Assembly: GCF_000515215.1 (NCBI RefSeq)
Contig: NZ_KI911557.1
Location: 4,893,741 to 4,957,740 of the forward strand
Direction: 5' to 3'
DNA: 64,000 bases
Source of the DNA: Methylomonas sp. 11b
GTDB lineage: Bacteria > Pseudomonadota > Gammaproteobacteria > Methylococcales > Methylomonadaceae
Shown piece after piece: positions 26,547 through 35,880 of this stretch; positions within the stretch are counted from its first letter, which is position 1, and the number at the start of each line of letters is the position of its first letter. The notes beneath the pieces were generated by a model. It worked only from the letters and a program-made list of their open reading frames with translations. It ran no database searches and was not told the origin of the DNA. The position numbers were made by a program, and so were the translations under genes.

Positions 26547-26762
26547 TTATTTTCTGAAAAATAAATTGGCCAATAACGTGATCAGCACGCTGATTACAAT
26601 CATCGACGTAATCGGAATAAACACTAAGCTATTTCTACCCTGAATCCGAATATCCCCCGGCAGTTTGCCGAACCAATTCACCAACCACGGGGCGTAGTTC
26701 AAAACCAAGCCGAGCACCAGGATGGCCGAGCCGATAAGAATTAATGCTTTTCCGGGTTCCAT
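26547..26762 (-). CDS. DUF2905 membrane protein
   Basis: 71 residues with two membrane helices joined by the conserved WFGKLPGDIRIQGRN loop that defines DUF2905. It is a small inner-membrane protein of unknown function, widespread in bacteria. It begins 15 bp after the ATP-grasp gene. Confidence 0.88.
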   Translation of the reverse strand: MEPGKALILIGSAILVLGLVLNYAPWLVNWFGKLPGDIRIQGRNSLVFIPITSMIVISVLITLLANLFFRK

Positions 26763-26777
26763 CTCTTTTCCTGTGCG

Positions 26778-28067
26778 TTACGGGATCACCACCACTTGCG
26801 CGAAACCGCCGCCGGGTGTCCGAAAGTTAGTGGTTTGGCCTTGGTAAAGGCGGGCGCAGACCAATTGGGTTTGGCCTTGATAGACATAGTGGCGTAGATC
26901 CAATTTTAACTCGCCGGCATCAAGATGGCGTTCGCTGGGTTTTACCAGGGTCTGCGCCACATAATCGTGTTGCAGAATATCCTCGAAAACGCGCCGGGTC
27001 AGTTTGTCGCCCCGATACGCCGCTTTGCTGCCGTAGCCTCTGGCTGGTTTGAAAAACAGCTGCTTACGTTCGGACCAGAACCGTTCGGCATTCTGCGCAT
27101 CGACCTGCGTAGTGTGGGCGATACCTTCTCGCAATATCGTCCGGGCATGCTCATCGACGCCGATTGCTTTTAGAAAATCAGTGTTGCCCAGCCAGACCAG
27201 ATTCCTTTTGTCGGCATATAGCGCATGATTTCTGGGGTGCGGCGTCAGCACTACCGCACCGGCCAGATAGGCTTCCCGCAAAGTCTGGGTTTCCAGCGAT
27301 TCCAAGCCAAAGTCGGTCAAGCGGTTATAAACCAGATCGATTGGCAGATCATCGTGCCAGAGTCGGTCGTCTCGATAGTTTAAGGCCCCAGGATCGCAGA
27401 TTACAGTTTGGATTTTATGTTGTTCGAACAAGTGTTTAAACAACAGAAACTCCGGCCACATGTATTGGTTTTGCGGGTCGTCGTCGACGATGGCAATACT
27501 GCGCAGGGGCGCCACATCGCGCTCCGCTCGCCATTCCAAGTAAAACATCTCCATGAACAGGGTTTCGGCCTGCTGAGTATCTTGCCTGGGCAAGTTGAGT
27601 TTGCCGGGCTGTTGGTTGCCGACGATTTCGCAACAGCTGTTTTGTGCGCGAATCAATAGCGCATTAATCATCGCACCGCCGGCATTAGAATTGATTTCGA
27701 TCAGTTTCGGGCCGTCAGCGCTCAGATGAAAGTCGTAGCCTAGAAATACACCGTGAGCTTTTGCTAAAAACTGTGCGGCATCCGGTGCGTATTGAAGTAC
27801 CTGTTGTTGATACGCCGGCAGCGCAATCACCCGTTCCAGCGCGGCGATGATCGCCAGTTGTTGGTCCAGGCAAGCTTGATCGATGAACACCGCCGACTCC
27901 GCGAACAAATTCGGCCGCTCCTCTGCGATCAGCCGATACAAATCCTCGTTTCCCTCCAGCCTATTCAGTTCGCTGCGCAGCGCTTTGCGATTTAGCGACG
28001 AGCAGCGACAATCGCTATTTAGCTGTTTGGCGTTAGGTGTTTGCTCGGGTTCTGGATGGGGATGCAT
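26778..28067 (-). CDS. ATP-grasp-like protein with permuted motif order
   Basis: 429 residues from the ATG at 28067 (an in-frame TTG at 28097 would add ten; neither has a strong ribosome-binding site). The acidic metal-binding motif EINSNAGG (Glu124, Asn126) occurs in the N-terminal half, while the nucleotide-binding motif FFKPARGYGSKAAYRG (Lys340) is in the C-terminal half, followed by LDLRHYVYQG. In ordinary ATP-grasp ligases the lysine motif comes first, so the domain appears circularly permuted. It would join a carboxylate to an amine or thiol via acylphosphate. Substrate unknown. It is the first gene of the operon that ends with rubredoxin. Confidence 0.75.
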   Translation of the reverse strand: MHPHPEPEQTPNAKQLNSDCRCSSLNRKALRSELNRLEGNEDLYRLIAEERPNLFAESAVFIDQACLDQQLAIIAALERVIALPAYQQQVLQYAPDAAQFLAKAHGVFLGYDFHLSADGPKLIEINSNAGGAMINALLIRAQNSCCEIVGNQQPGKLNLPRQDTQQAETLFMEMFYLEWRAERDVAPLRSIAIVDDDPQNQYMWPEFLLFKHLFEQHKIQTVICDPGALNYRDDRLWHDDLPIDLVYNRLTDFGLESLETQTLREAYLAGAVVLTPHPRNHALYADKRNLVWLGNTDFLKAIGVDEHARTILREGIAHTTQVDAQNAERFWSERKQLFFKPARGYGSKAAYRGDKLTRRVFEDILQHDYVAQTLVKPSERHLDAGELKLDLRHYVYQGQTQLVCARLYQGQTTNFRTPGGGFAQVVVIP

Positions 28068-28464
28068 GAAAAACGATAGGCGTGGATTAATGGTCAAACA
28101 GGATTTACGCCCGCTATTCTAGCGCGATACGCTCGCCCACAAATCTGTAAATTCTTATACGGATGCCTACAGAAGTGGCAAAAACAATTTACAAACAGGC
28201 GGTTAAGGTTGTGTGTTGTCAGCTAGTCGATATGCTGATGGGAGTTTTCTGAACAGCTGGATCCAAACTTGTGAAACCAGGCACCGCACGGTATTTTTAT
28301 GACCGTGGTATCACGTTTACCGAAATCGCTGCGAATTTTTATAGGGCGCAGCAATGATCGGTGCATTCAATGGAATTAAGCCCTTTTTATCCGGCGCAGC
28401 TAGAACTTGAGCGCGTATTTTGTCAATATGGCAACCTTTGTCCGAATTTGAACTTGCAAAAATC
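28068..28464. other. 397-bp divergent intergenic region
   Basis: Between the ATP-grasp and L,D-transpeptidase genes. One hairpin is visible (CACGGT...ACCGTG near 28288-28309); no gene, repeat or convincing promoter recognised. Confidence 0.4.
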
Positions 28465-30225
28465 ATGACGCAGCAAGCCGTATCAAGCAGTAATCAAACA
28501 ACATGGCGCAACTCTCCACCGTACCTGCTGACGGTACTGATGCTGTTGTATTTTTTCTCGCAATCCGCCAGCAGCCAAAGCCCAGAGCCTGCTGTTGGGC
28601 AAGCCATACAGTCATTACTGGCCAGCAAACAGCAGCCTTTACTGTCGCAAGCGGATTTTTCGCAGTATAGCGACGCGTTGAAACAGTTGTATCAGATGAA
28701 TGCCAATCAGCTGATTTGGCTGGGCGAAGGTCGTGCTGCGAAAAATCGCGAAGACGCTTTGAGTCTGCTAAGCAATGCCAAGGCCGATGGTTTGAATCCG
28801 GATACATACGAAGTCGAGCGTTTGCGCGGCTACTTACAACAGGCCGTTACATTATCGAAAAATGCGACGACGGAGTTGGTCTCTTACGACGTGGCCTTGT
28901 CGATCGCGCTGGTACATTACGCGCGTGATCTGCATGTCGGCCGGGTCGATCCGCGCGACTTCGATTATCCCGCGCAGTTTGCCGCCAAATCGGCAAGCGA
29001 TGTCGCTGTGTTGCTGAATCAACATATTCAACAACAAACGCTTGCCGAACTGCCGGCGGCGCTGGCACCCAAATTCAAGCAATATCAGCAATTAAAGACT
29101 TTGTTGGCTGCTTATCGTCAACAAAATACCGTCGCGCAGAAGCCAAAACTGCTTTTGGCAAAATCGCTGCGCCCCGGCGAGCAAGACGCGCAATTGCCCG
29201 AGTTGCATCGGCGTCTGCTGGAATTGGGTGAGCTGAAAGCGGAAGACGTCATTGGTGCCGGCAGCACAGAGACGCTGTACGATGCGGCGGCGACGGAAGC
29301 GGTGAAACGTTTGCAACAACAGCAAGGCTTAAAAGCCGACGGGGTGATTGGCAAACAGACCCTGGCCTTATTGAATCAAACGCCGGCCGATAAAATCGCC
29401 ATGCTTGAATTGGCCATGGAGCGTTGGCGTTGGATGCCGGAGTTGCCGGAAGGGCCGAGGATTTTTGTAAACATCCCGGCGTTTCAGTTATGGGCCTTCA
29501 ATTCTCGCGACGATCAACAGCCCTTGACCATGAAAGTGATAGTCGGCAAGGCTGAAAAGAACCAGACCCCGGTGCTCTGGGAAGAAATGAAATATCTGGA
29601 GTTCATGCCGTATTGGAACATTCCGAAAAGCATCATGGATAAGGAAATGCTGCCGAAACTATTGAGCGATGAAGAGTTTCTGACCAGTCAGGATATTGAA
29701 TTGGTAGGACGCTATGCCGACGATGAAGACGACGACGAAAATCAAGACAGCATTGTCGACGAAATCAAGAGTGGTCGGGTGCGCGCCAGACAACGCCCCG
29801 GCAGTAACAATCCCTTGGGGCGGGTGAAATTTATTTTTCCGAACAAGGCCGATGTGTATTTGCATGATACGCCGGGCAAAGCGGCGTTTAACCGGGATCG
29901 CCGTGATCTCAGCCACGGCTGCGTTAGAGTGGCGGAAGCTGGAAAGCTGGCGGAATTTGTGCTCGGCGACCAAAGCGAGTGGGATCAGCAAACCATACAA
30001 CAGGCCATGGCCGGGCCTAAAACCCAGCGAGTCACTCTGAAAAAATCGATACCGGTGTTATTTTTTTATACCACTGTTTTTGTGGGTCTTGATGATAAAC
30101 CGCGCTTTTACCCGGACATTTATGGTCAAGATGAATTGTTGCAGACTGCTTTGAGCAAAGCAGCCGATCCGGGCGCTAAACAGCAGTTAGTCAGTAAAAC
30201 TGTGAATAGTGCCGGCGGCGGTTAA
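28465..30225 (+). CDS. L,D-transpeptidase of the YcbB/LdtD type
   Basis: 586 residues from the ATG at 28465; an in-frame TTG at 28420 would add 15 residues ahead of a normal signal peptide. The signal segment is about residues 20-38. A scaffold domain (about 90-220), a peptidoglycan-binding domain (AVKRLQQQQGLKADGVIGKQ, about 255-310) and a YkuD catalytic domain follow. The active site is HDTPGKAAF with SHGCVRV (Cys486). The enzyme makes 3-3 cross-links in peptidoglycan in the periplasm. An acidic insert (ADDEDDDENQDS) within the catalytic domain matches the variable loop of this family. Confidence 0.92.
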   Translation: MTQQAVSSSNQTTWRNSPPYLLTVLMLLYFFSQSASSQSPEPAVGQAIQSLLASKQQPLLSQADFSQYSDALKQLYQMNANQLIWLGEGRAAKNREDALSLLSNAKADGLNPDTYEVERLRGYLQQAVTLSKNATTELVSYDVALSIALVHYARDLHVGRVDPRDFDYPAQFAAKSASDVAVLLNQHIQQQTLAELPAALAPKFKQYQQLKTLLAAYRQQNTVAQKPKLLLAKSLRPGEQDAQLPELHRRLLELGELKAEDVIGAGSTETLYDAAATEAVKRLQQQQGLKADGVIGKQTLALLNQTPADKIAMLELAMERWRWMPELPEGPRIFVNIPAFQLWAFNSRDDQQPLTMKVIVGKAEKNQTPVLWEEMKYLEFMPYWNIPKSIMDKEMLPKLLSDEEFLTSQDIELVGRYADDEDDDENQDSIVDEIKSGRVRARQRPGSNNPLGRVKFIFPNKADVYLHDTPGKAAFNRDRRDLSHGCVRVAEAGKLAEFVLGDQSEWDQQTIQQAMAGPKTQRVTLKKSIPVLFFYTTVFVGLDDKPRFYPDIYGQDELLQTALSKAADPGAKQQLVSKTVNSAGGG

Positions 30226-30293
30226 CAGGATTCAGTTTTGCCAGTTTTGGATTATGCTGTTAGTTGGCGTGTTGATTTTCAGGAGACAGGGAT

Positions 30294-30665
30294 ATGACGC
30301 AAGCGAAAATAGTAAACCGAGCTGTGGCCGAGAAAGTTAAGAAGTCGCCGACGCGCAAAGTCAAGAAAGGCAGAATGGCGCCGCCAACCAATGGCGAGAT
30401 CCTGGTCAAAGGTGTGGTCATGGGCATCGTTATTTCCGGGTTGACGCACGCCAGCCAAAGCATCACGCGCGCGCTAATCCGGCATCCGCTCGCCTTGTTC
30501 TCAGGTGGATTGCTGGCGGGGTATCTGGCGCATAAACATCGCAAGGATATCATCGTGCTGGGTGGTCGCACCGCCGAGGAAAGCCGGAATTTCGTGCTGA
30601 GACAGCGCGAAAACCTCGGCGATCTAATCGCGGAAATCAAGGAAGAAAGCGGCAAGACTAAGTAA
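30294..30665 (+). CDS. small membrane-associated protein, unknown
   Basis: 123 residues, ATG preceded by CAGGAGACAGG. A very basic N-terminus (VAEKVKKSPTRKVKKGRM), a central hydrophobic region with one or two helices (VKGVVMGIVISGL and HPLALFSGGLLAGYLA), then a charged helical tail. Not recognised. It is the first of three small single genes (30294, 30838, 31394) on the same strand. Confidence 0.65.
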   Translation: MTQAKIVNRAVAEKVKKSPTRKVKKGRMAPPTNGEILVKGVVMGIVISGLTHASQSITRALIRHPLALFSGGLLAGYLAHKHRKDIIVLGGRTAEESRNFVLRQRENLGDLIAEIKEESGKTK

Positions 30666-30837
30666 TTATTAGCTCGTTCGGGCTAATTCGACATATTGTT
30701 TCACCGCCGGGCGCTCTGATTTTCGGACTGGCGCATCCGCGTCACTGATGGGCATAAGCAGTAGTACTACCGCAAAATTTTTTTTACGGTAGATTGCTTA
30801 TCATCGCAGCAGTCCTGCATCGTCGTGCGCAATTAAT

Positions 30838-31302
30838 ATGAAAATTTATCACATCCACCGGCAGCAACGCTTGGCGCTTAGTCAGCAGCAGGCGTGGGAT
30901 TTCTTCTCGTCTCCGCACCATCTAAACCAAATCACTCCCGAGTTTTTTCATGTCGATATTACTTCGCCGGTGCCCGAGGACATTTACCCCGGCTTGCTGA
31001 TCCGTTATCGGATGAAGGCAGTGCTTGGCGTGCCCATGTCCTGGTTATCGGAAGTCAGTCACTGTGATAAGCCGAATCGGTTTGTCTATCAGCAGGCGGT
31101 CGGTCCATTTGGGTTCTGGAACCATGAAGTTTGCCTAAGTCATTGCGAGGCGGGCGTCGTATTGGAAGACATCGTGTTTTATACGATGCCCTGGGGCTGG
31201 CTGGGGCAATTGCTGCAAGGGTTTATCGGCGATAAGTTGCAGCGTATTTTCGATACACGCCGCGATTATCTGCAAGCAAAATGGGGTGTTGCCGAGCCGT
31301 GA
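30838..31302 (+). CDS. SRPBCC/START-like ligand-binding protein
   Basis: 154 residues. The opening MKIYHIHRQQRLALSQQQAW, the LNQITPEFFHVDITSP segment, and FVYQQAVGPFGFWNHEV match the polyketide-cyclase/SRPBCC-type proteins annotated as ligand-binding in many proteobacteria. These form a hydrophobic cup; the ligand is unknown. The stop codon lies within a perfect 8-bp hairpin (TGACCGAT/ATCGGTCA, 31300-31324). Confidence 0.85.
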   Translation: MKIYHIHRQQRLALSQQQAWDFFSSPHHLNQITPEFFHVDITSPVPEDIYPGLLIRYRMKAVLGVPMSWLSEVSHCDKPNRFVYQQAVGPFGFWNHEVCLSHCEAGVVLEDIVFYTMPWGWLGQLLQGFIGDKLQRIFDTRRDYLQAKWGVAEP

Positions 31303-31393
31303 CCGATTGCACCGGTATCGGTCAGACAGTTGACATTTTTTATCCGCAGGCATCTAATCATAGACCTGCACATTCAACCTGAAGGAGACGAAT

Positions 31394-31936
31394 ATGGCTC
31401 AAGACAAAGGTTATTTGGATCAGTCCGGCAATCAAGTGGTTGCTATCGTTAAAAATCTGGACCGCGATGTCGAACGCGGTGAAGATACGGTGATGTTGGG
31501 TTATGGTTTGGTGTTGCTGGCGCCGGCTTTCGCCCCCTTGTTGCCGCCCAGTATTCTGTTACCGCTGATGGCGATTGCCTTTGCGGTATCGGCCACCGCG
31601 GCGCGTCTGCATTTTTACAAAATGGCTCGTAAGCTTTCGGTTTCCTTGGCGGAGCTGGAAAGCCGGGATAAACACACGTTTAAGCCGATAACGGACGTAT
31701 TTGCCGAGCATCCCCAGCAAACGCTGGCTGTCGCTTTTAACCCATTAAAAAATTTGCAACGCACCGGGAAAAGCATACTTGGTGGCTTGATGATCAACCC
31801 GTTTTGGGGGCCGATTTTTTATATGTTGGGTGTGCAGTTCGTCGAGGACAAACAATTGGTGGTGTTAAATAAGGCAGTGATTGAAGTCGAAGATAAAGTG
31901 ATGCCTATCGTACTGCGCGACGACTGGTCTGAATAA
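31394..31936 (+). CDS. membrane protein of unknown function
   Basis: 180 residues, ATG with GAAGGAGACG upstream. A hydrophobic hairpin at about 34-65 (LGYGLVLLAPAFAPLLPPSI and following), a helical linker, and a second weakly hydrophobic segment about 135-150 (INPFWGPIFYMLGVQF). The C-terminus is acidic. The family was not recognised. Confidence 0.7.
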   Translation: MAQDKGYLDQSGNQVVAIVKNLDRDVERGEDTVMLGYGLVLLAPAFAPLLPPSILLPLMAIAFAVSATAARLHFYKMARKLSVSLAELESRDKHTFKPITDVFAEHPQQTLAVAFNPLKNLQRTGKSILGGLMINPFWGPIFYMLGVQFVEDKQLVVLNKAVIEVEDKVMPIVLRDDWSE

Positions 31937-32051
31937 ACTAAGGAACTGCGAGTTTTAGGTGGCCGATAAGCTGCCGGGGGAGGATTAACAAGCTTGAATT
32001 TATGGGTTAGGGGCTATTGTTTTCGCAGGCAGCCATTGTCCAAAAGTACAG

Positions 32052-32074
32052 TTATACACAGAAGTTGTGGATAA
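32052..32074. promoter_or_regulatory. pair of inverted DnaA-box-like sites
   Basis: TTATACACA (32052-32060, one mismatch to TTATCCACA) and TGTGGATAA (32066-32074, perfect on the minus strand) separated by 5 bp. There is no AT-rich unwinding region or replication gene nearby, so a regulatory or chance origin is likelier than a replication origin. Confidence 0.35.
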
Positions 32075-32136
32075 ACTTGTGATCAAATCGTGAGCAAACC
32101 AGCCAATCGCCCGTCCTGTTTGGGACATCTTTAAAT

Positions 32137-32153
32137 TGACTAAAAATTAGTCA
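32137..32153. promoter_or_regulatory. inverted repeat, possible operator for nifJ
   Basis: TGACTAA-AAA-TTAGTCA, perfect 7-bp arms, about 95 bp before the nifJ ATG and overlapping a TTGACT that could be a -35 element. The binding protein is unknown. Confidence 0.4.
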
Positions 32154-32191
32154 GGCATTTTTTGACTATGCTTAGAGCATCTTAGAAAAAC

Positions 32192-32216
32192 AGCCGCCGG
32201 CACTTGCCCGGCGGCT
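32192..32216. terminator. GC-rich hairpin in the nifJ leader
   Basis: AGCCGCCGG / CCGGCGGCT, 9-bp stem, 7-nt loop. Downstream on the plus strand is CCCCCGTTTTATTT; on the minus strand the stem is followed by GTTTTTC. It could attenuate transcription into nifJ or end transcripts from either side. Confidence 0.4.
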
Positions 32217-32247
32217 CCCCCGTTTTATTTCCTGAAAAGGTTATTCC

Positions 32248-35200
32248 ATGCAAAAGCAAACCCTCACCATCGACGGCAATCAGGCTGCGGCCAGTATTGC
32301 CTACAAACTCAATGAAGTGATTGCGATTTACCCGATTACCCCTTCCTCGGCGATGGGCGAATGGGCTGACGAATGGGCGTCTCGCGATCAACCCAATCTT
32401 TGGGGTACTGTGCCCCGCGTAGTCGAACTGCAAAGCGAGGCCGGCGCGGCTGGCACCATTCATGGCGCGCTGCAAGCCGGCACTTTGGCTACCACCTTCA
32501 CAGCCTCGCAAGGCTTGCTGTTGATGCTGCCGAATATGTACAAAATCGCCGGCGAACTCAGTCCGACCGTGTTTCATATTGCCGCCCGCTCGCTGGCTTG
32601 TCAGGGCCTGTCTATCTTCGGCGATCACAGCGATGTGATGTCGGCGCGGATGACCGGCTACGCCATGTTGTGCTCCAACTCACCGCAAGAGGTGCAGGAT
32701 TTGGCGCTGGTGGCTCATGCCGTCTCCTTGCAAAGCCGCATCCCGTTCATGCATTTTTTCGACGGTTTCCGCACCTCGCACGAGGTCGCCAAAATCGTCG
32801 AGATCGACGACGGCGTGATCCGGGCGATGATAGACGACAACTGGGTCAGCGAGCATCGCGGCCGAGCCTTGACCCCGGATAATCCGGTGCTGCGCGGTAC
32901 TGCGCAAAATCCGGATGTGTATTTCCAGGGCCGGGAATCGGTCAACCCTTACTACGCCGCGTTGCCGGACATTGCGCAACAAACCATGGACCGTCTGGCC
33001 GGTTTGACTGGTCGTCAATACCGGCTGTTCGAATATGTCGGCTCGCCGCAAGCCGAGCGGGTGATCGTGATTATGGGGTCCGGCGCCGAGGCGGTGGAAG
33101 AAACCCTGGATTATTTGAATCGCCAGGGCGAAGCGGTCGGTTTGTTGAAAGTACGCTTGTTCCGGCCGTTCGCGCCGGAGCGTTTGATCGAAGCCTTGCC
33201 GGCCAGTTGCCGAAAAATCGCGGTACTGGATCGCACCAAGGAACCGGGCGCCGACGGCGAACCTTTATATAAAGACGTGTTGGGCGCGGTCGCGCAAGCC
33301 TTCAGCGACGGCGAAAAATTTACCAGCCTGCCCAAAGTGGTGGGCGGCCGTTATGGCTTGTCCTCCAAGGAATTCACGCCGGGTATGATCAAGGCGGTTT
33401 ACGACGAACTGAAAAACGCTAAACCGAAGAATCACTTCACGGTCGGGATTCACGACGACGTTAGTCATACCAGTTTAGATTGGGACGCGGCTTACCGCAC
33501 CGACACCCACGATCAAACCTTTCAGGCCATGTTTTACGGTTTGGGTAGCGACGGCACGGTGGGTGCAAATAAAAACACCATCAAAATCATCGGCGAAGAA
33601 ACCGATTTATATGCCCAGGGTTATTTCGTTTACGACTCGAAAAAGTCCGGCGCGATTACCGTTTCGCATCTGCGCTTTGGGCCAAAGCCGATTCGCTCTA
33701 CGTATTTGATCGGTGAGAACGACGCGCAATTCATCGGCTGTCATCAAACCGTGTTCCTGGAGCGCTATGACATGCTGGTCAACGCTGCCGACAAAGCGGT
33801 GTTTCTGTTGAATAGCCCGGCGTCGGTCGATGAAGTCTGGGAAACCTTGCCGCGCAAGATGCAGCAGCAAATGCTGGATAAAAAAATCCGCTTTTATCTG
33901 ATCGACGGCAACGCGGTCGCGGAAAAATCCGGGATGGGCAAACGTATCAACACCATCATGCAGACTTGTTTTTTCGCGATTTCCGGGGTGTTGCCGCAAG
34001 AGCAGGCGATTGCCGCGATTAAACATGCCGTCGAAAAAACCTATGGCAAAAAAGGCCAGCGTATCGTCGATTTAAACTTCAAAGCCATCGACGAAACCCT
34101 GGCCGGCCTGCGCCATGTGCCGTTACCGAAACAGGCCGACAGCGGTTTCGATATTGCCGCGTTGATTGCCGACAGCGCACCGGAATTTATCCGTCGCGTT
34201 ACCGGCGAAATCATCGCCGGCCGAGGTGACGCCTTGCCGGTCAGCGCTATGCCGGTAGATGGGACCTTTCCGACCGGCACCGCCGCTTACGAGAAACGCA
34301 ATCTGGCGCTGGAGATTCCGGTCTGGGAAACCGATCTGTGTACCCAGTGCGGCAAATGCCCAATGGTGTGCCCGCACGCGGCGATCCGCAGCAAAATCGT
34401 GCCCAACGAAGCCTTGAGCGATGCGCCCGAGACCTTCAAACACGCGGCCATGCTGGGTAAAGATTTTCCGGCCGGCCTGTCAATCAGTTATCAGGTGGCG
34501 CCGGAAGACTGCACCGGCTGCGGTTTGTGCGTGGATATTTGCCCGATCCGCGATAAATCCAACGCCAGCCGTAAGGCCCTGAACATGCGGCCGCAAGCGC
34601 CGCTGCGCGAACCGGAAAGCCAAAACTGGGATTACTTCTTGTCCTTGCCGGAATATGACCGCCGCTTGCTAAAAACCAACACCATCAAAGGCTCGATGGT
34701 GTTACAGCCTTTGTTCGAATTCTCCGGCGCCTGTGTCGGTTGCGGCGAAACCCCGTATGTGAAATTGGCATCGCAGTTGTTCGGCGATCGCATGGTGGTA
34801 GCCAATGCCACCGGTTGCTCGTCGATATATGGCGGCAACTTGCCGACCACGCCCTGGACCAAAAATCCCGAGGGCAGGGGGCCGGCCTGGAATAATTCTC
34901 TATTTGAGGACAACGCCGAGTTCGGTTTGGGCATGCGGGTGGCAATCGATAAACAAGCCGAGCATGCGGCCGAATTACTGGTGTCGCTACGAGAAACCTT
35001 GGGCGGCGAATTGGTCGATGCGATTTTACACGCCGACCAAGCCGATGAAGCCGGTCTTTACGAACAACGCCAACGTGTGGCCGAGTTGAAGCAGCATTTA
35101 CCCTCGCTGAAGCAACCGGCTGCCCAGGCATTGTTACCGTTAGCCGATTATCTCTGCAAGAAAAGCGTCTGGATCATCGGCGGTGACGGCTGGGCTTACG

Positions 35201-35880
35201 ATATTGGTTACGGCGGTCTGGATCACGTATTGGCTAGCGGTCGCAACGTGAATATCCTGGTGTTGGATACTGAAGTTTATTCCAACACCGGCGGCCAAAC
35301 CTCCAAATCTACACCGCTGGGTGCGGTGGCTAAATTTGCAGCCGGTGGTAAGGCTACCGCGAAAAAAGACCTGGCTTTGCTGGCGATGGATTACGGTAAT
35401 GTGTATGTCGCCCATGTGGCCTACGCCGGCAAGGACACGCAAACCTTGAATGCCTTCCTGGAAGCCGAAGCCCACAATGGTCCGTCCATCATCATCGCCT
35501 ACGCGCCTTGCATTGCCCATGGTGTGGATTTGTCCAATAATCATAGACAGCAAAATCTGGCGGTGAAAAGCGGGCATTGGCCTTTGTTTAGATTCAATCC
35601 CGGCCGCATCCAGCAAGGCAAGAACCCTATGCAACTGGATTCCGCGGAACCGTCGGTGCCACTGCGGGAGTTTGTGATGAGCGAAACCCGCTTCAGCATG
35701 CTCTGGCAAAGTCATCCCGATCACGCCGAAGCGTTCTTGAAACAGGCGCAGCAGGACGTGAAAAACCGCTACCGCTACTATCAACAACTGGCCGCGCTGG
35801 AATGGAGCGATGCCACCAGCGTCGCGGCCGCCAAAGCCGCACTGAAAGCCGATCTTGCCCAGGAGAGCCAACATGGTTGA
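32248..35880 (+). CDS. nifJ: pyruvate:ferredoxin (flavodoxin) oxidoreductase
   Basis: 1210 residues, the length of the single-chain homodimeric enzyme. Order: pyrimidine-binding domain (YPITPSSAMGEWADEW), domain II, CoA-binding region, gamma-type domain, a two-[4Fe-4S] ferredoxin domain with CTQCGKCPMVCP (Cys698, 701, 704, 708) and CTGCGLCVDICP, and the thiamine diphosphate domain with CVGCGETPY, GDGWAYDIGYGG and LDTEVYSNTGGQ. A further conserved cysteine for the proximal cluster is in YAPCIAHG. It converts pyruvate and CoA to acetyl-CoA and CO2 with reduction of ferredoxin or flavodoxin, relevant to fermentation or nitrogen fixation. It overlaps the DHOD-like gene by 8 bp. Confidence 0.96.
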   Translation: MQKQTLTIDGNQAAASIAYKLNEVIAIYPITPSSAMGEWADEWASRDQPNLWGTVPRVVELQSEAGAAGTIHGALQAGTLATTFTASQGLLLMLPNMYKIAGELSPTVFHIAARSLACQGLSIFGDHSDVMSARMTGYAMLCSNSPQEVQDLALVAHAVSLQSRIPFMHFFDGFRTSHEVAKIVEIDDGVIRAMIDDNWVSEHRGRALTPDNPVLRGTAQNPDVYFQGRESVNPYYAALPDIAQQTMDRLAGLTGRQYRLFEYVGSPQAERVIVIMGSGAEAVEETLDYLNRQGEAVGLLKVRLFRPFAPERLIEALPASCRKIAVLDRTKEPGADGEPLYKDVLGAVAQAFSDGEKFTSLPKVVGGRYGLSSKEFTPGMIKAVYDELKNAKPKNHFTVGIHDDVSHTSLDWDAAYRTDTHDQTFQAMFYGLGSDGTVGANKNTIKIIGEETDLYAQGYFVYDSKKSGAITVSHLRFGPKPIRSTYLIGENDAQFIGCHQTVFLERYDMLVNAADKAVFLLNSPASVDEVWETLPRKMQQQMLDKKIRFYLIDGNAVAEKSGMGKRINTIMQTCFFAISGVLPQEQAIAAIKHAVEKTYGKKGQRIVDLNFKAIDETLAGLRHVPLPKQADSGFDIAALIADSAPEFIRRVTGEIIAGRGDALPVSAMPVDGTFPTGTAAYEKRNLALEIPVWETDLCTQCGKCPMVCPHAAIRSKIVPNEALSDAPETFKHAAMLGKDFPAGLSISYQVAPEDCTGCGLCVDICPIRDKSNASRKALNMRPQAPLREPESQNWDYFLSLPEYDRRLLKTNTIKGSMVLQPLFEFSGACVGCGETPYVKLASQLFGDRMVVANATGCSSIYGGNLPTTPWTKNPEGRGPAWNNSLFEDNAEFGLGMRVAIDKQAEHAAELLVSLRETLGGELVDAILHADQADEAGLYEQRQRVAELKQHLPSLKQPAAQALLPLADYLCKKSVWIIGGDGWAYDIGYGGLDHVLASGRNVNILVLDTEVYSNTGGQTSKSTPLGAVAKFAAGGKATAKKDLALLAMDYGNVYVAHVAYAGKDTQTLNAFLEAEAHNGPSIIIAYAPCIAHGVDLSNNHRQQNLAVKSGHWPLFRFNPGRIQQGKNPMQLDSAEPSVPLREFVMSETRFSMLWQSHPDHAEAFLKQAQQDVKNRYRYYQQLAALEWSDATSVAAAKAALKADLAQESQHG

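Larger units (their letters stand above)
31937..32247. other. 311-bp region upstream of nifJ
   Basis: Contains a DnaA-box pair, an inverted repeat and a GC-rich hairpin listed separately. No gene seen. Confidence 0.5.

Noticed and set aside
32052..32074. DnaA boxes as a replication origin
   Set aside because: Only two boxes, no AT-rich unwinding element, and no dnaA, dnaN, rpm or parAB genes nearby.
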